A stretch of DNA of 7,261 bases from DATCHW01 sp036508135. GTDB lineage: Bacteria; Bacteroidota; Ignavibacteria; Tepidaquicellales; Tepidaquicellaceae. The translations under genes and the position numbers were made by a program. Positions 6,950 through 7,261 of the stretch are shown here, one piece after another; position 1 is the first letter of the stretch; the number at the start of each line of letters is the position of its first letter. The notes below the pieces were generated by a model. That model did not search any database and was not told where the DNA came from. It saw only the letters and a program-made list of their open reading frames with translations. The DNA lies in assembly GCA_036508135.1 (NCBI GenBank), contig DATCHW010000176.1:1-7261 (forward strand), read 5' to 3'.

Positions 6950-7261
6950 ATGAAGAAATTAAACTATTATTTATTTTGTTTATTTGTTCTAAATGTAATG
7001 TTTTCTTTTTCATTCATCGAGAAAACTTATGGACAAACAGTGATTGTAAAACTTTCACCTGCCCCGCAGGGTAAACTGGGTATTGCTGATTTATGGAATG
7101 TCTCTCTTACTAATATTTCTAATGAAACATACGAGATTTATCTATACGGAACTCTCACGGAAAAAAGTGAAGGTCTTATTGCAACAGCAACAACGTCAAG
7201 CTTTGATCTAAAAAAAGGTACCAGGAAGATTAAAGCAAGTGATTTCCCGGCAACACCTGAT
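6950..7261 (+). CDS. Partial secreted protein with the same head domain, 3' end outside window
   Basis: An ATG at 6950 opens a frame that stays open for 104 codons to the right edge. Residues 1-29 form a signal peptide: MKKLNYY, a hydrophobic stretch at 8-23, and likely cleavage near TYGQ. Residues 29-104 are about 70% identical (53/76 by hand) to residues 29-104 of the protein ending at 6888. The gene begins 61 bases after that stop codon on the same strand, so co-transcription is plausible. The gap itself is AT-rich with no hairpin and no Shine-Dalgarno sequence. Residues 30-104 are all head domain, so what follows it cannot be known from this window. By analogy the Ig/FnIII-like module and a variable tail would come next. 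Confidence 0.88.
   Translation, partial: MKKLNYYLFCLFVLNVMFSFSFIEKTYGQTVIVKLSPAPQGKLGIADLWNVSLTNISNETYEIYLYGTLTEKSEGLIATATTSSFDLKKGTRKIKASDFPATPD
7034..7261 (+). repeat. Second copy of the N-terminal head domain (first copy at 2698-2925)
   Basis: Both segments encode the residues from Q29, just after the signal peptide, to the ASDFP-x-TP motif. A gap-free hand alignment gives 53/76 identical residues. Shared landmarks are PQGKL, ETY-x-IYL, GTLTEK, GLIATA and KIKASDFP. The copy runs off the right edge. Confidence 0.85.

Overview
The window is part of a + strand cluster of large secreted proteins from an AT-rich bacterium of the Bacteroidota/Ignavibacteriota group. The main evidence is a textbook type IX secretion (T9SS) C-terminal sorting domain in the second gene, with the wording typical of Ignavibacteria-like genomes (NYPNPFNP near its start, SGVYFYRI near its end). 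Further support comes from signal peptides ending in YSQ or YGQ and from the absence of Shine-Dalgarno sequences. No tRNA, rRNA, CRISPR array, transposase, phage gene or metabolic enzyme was seen.

Layout, all + strand: (A) 2-673 is the 3' part of a gene cut by the left edge. It carries a two-part 'head' module, and its C-terminal domain appears broken by frameshifts; out-of-frame remnants continue to about 776. (B) 814-2463 is a complete 549-residue secreted protein of unknown function with a T9SS type A sorting domain. (C) 2464-2613 is an intergenic gap with a GC-rich hairpin at 2495-2517. (D) 2614-6888 is a complete 1424-residue exported protein. It consists of the head module, the domain that usually precedes SBBP repeats, seven SBBP beta-propeller repeats, and a C-terminal jelly-roll-like region with an apparent inserted domain. 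(E) 6950-7261 is the start of a third gene with the same head, cut by the right edge.

The most notable feature is that genes A, D and E share one head. Hand counts give about 61% amino-acid identity between A and D over 160 residues, and about 70% between D and E over 76. What follows the head clearly differs between A and D. This looks like a tandemly duplicated family with a constant N-terminal module and variable C-terminal display or binding domains. The unrelated T9SS cargo protein B sits in the middle. No enzymatic active site was recognised, so cell-surface adhesion, glycan binding or scaffolding is the reasonable guess, but that is inference only.
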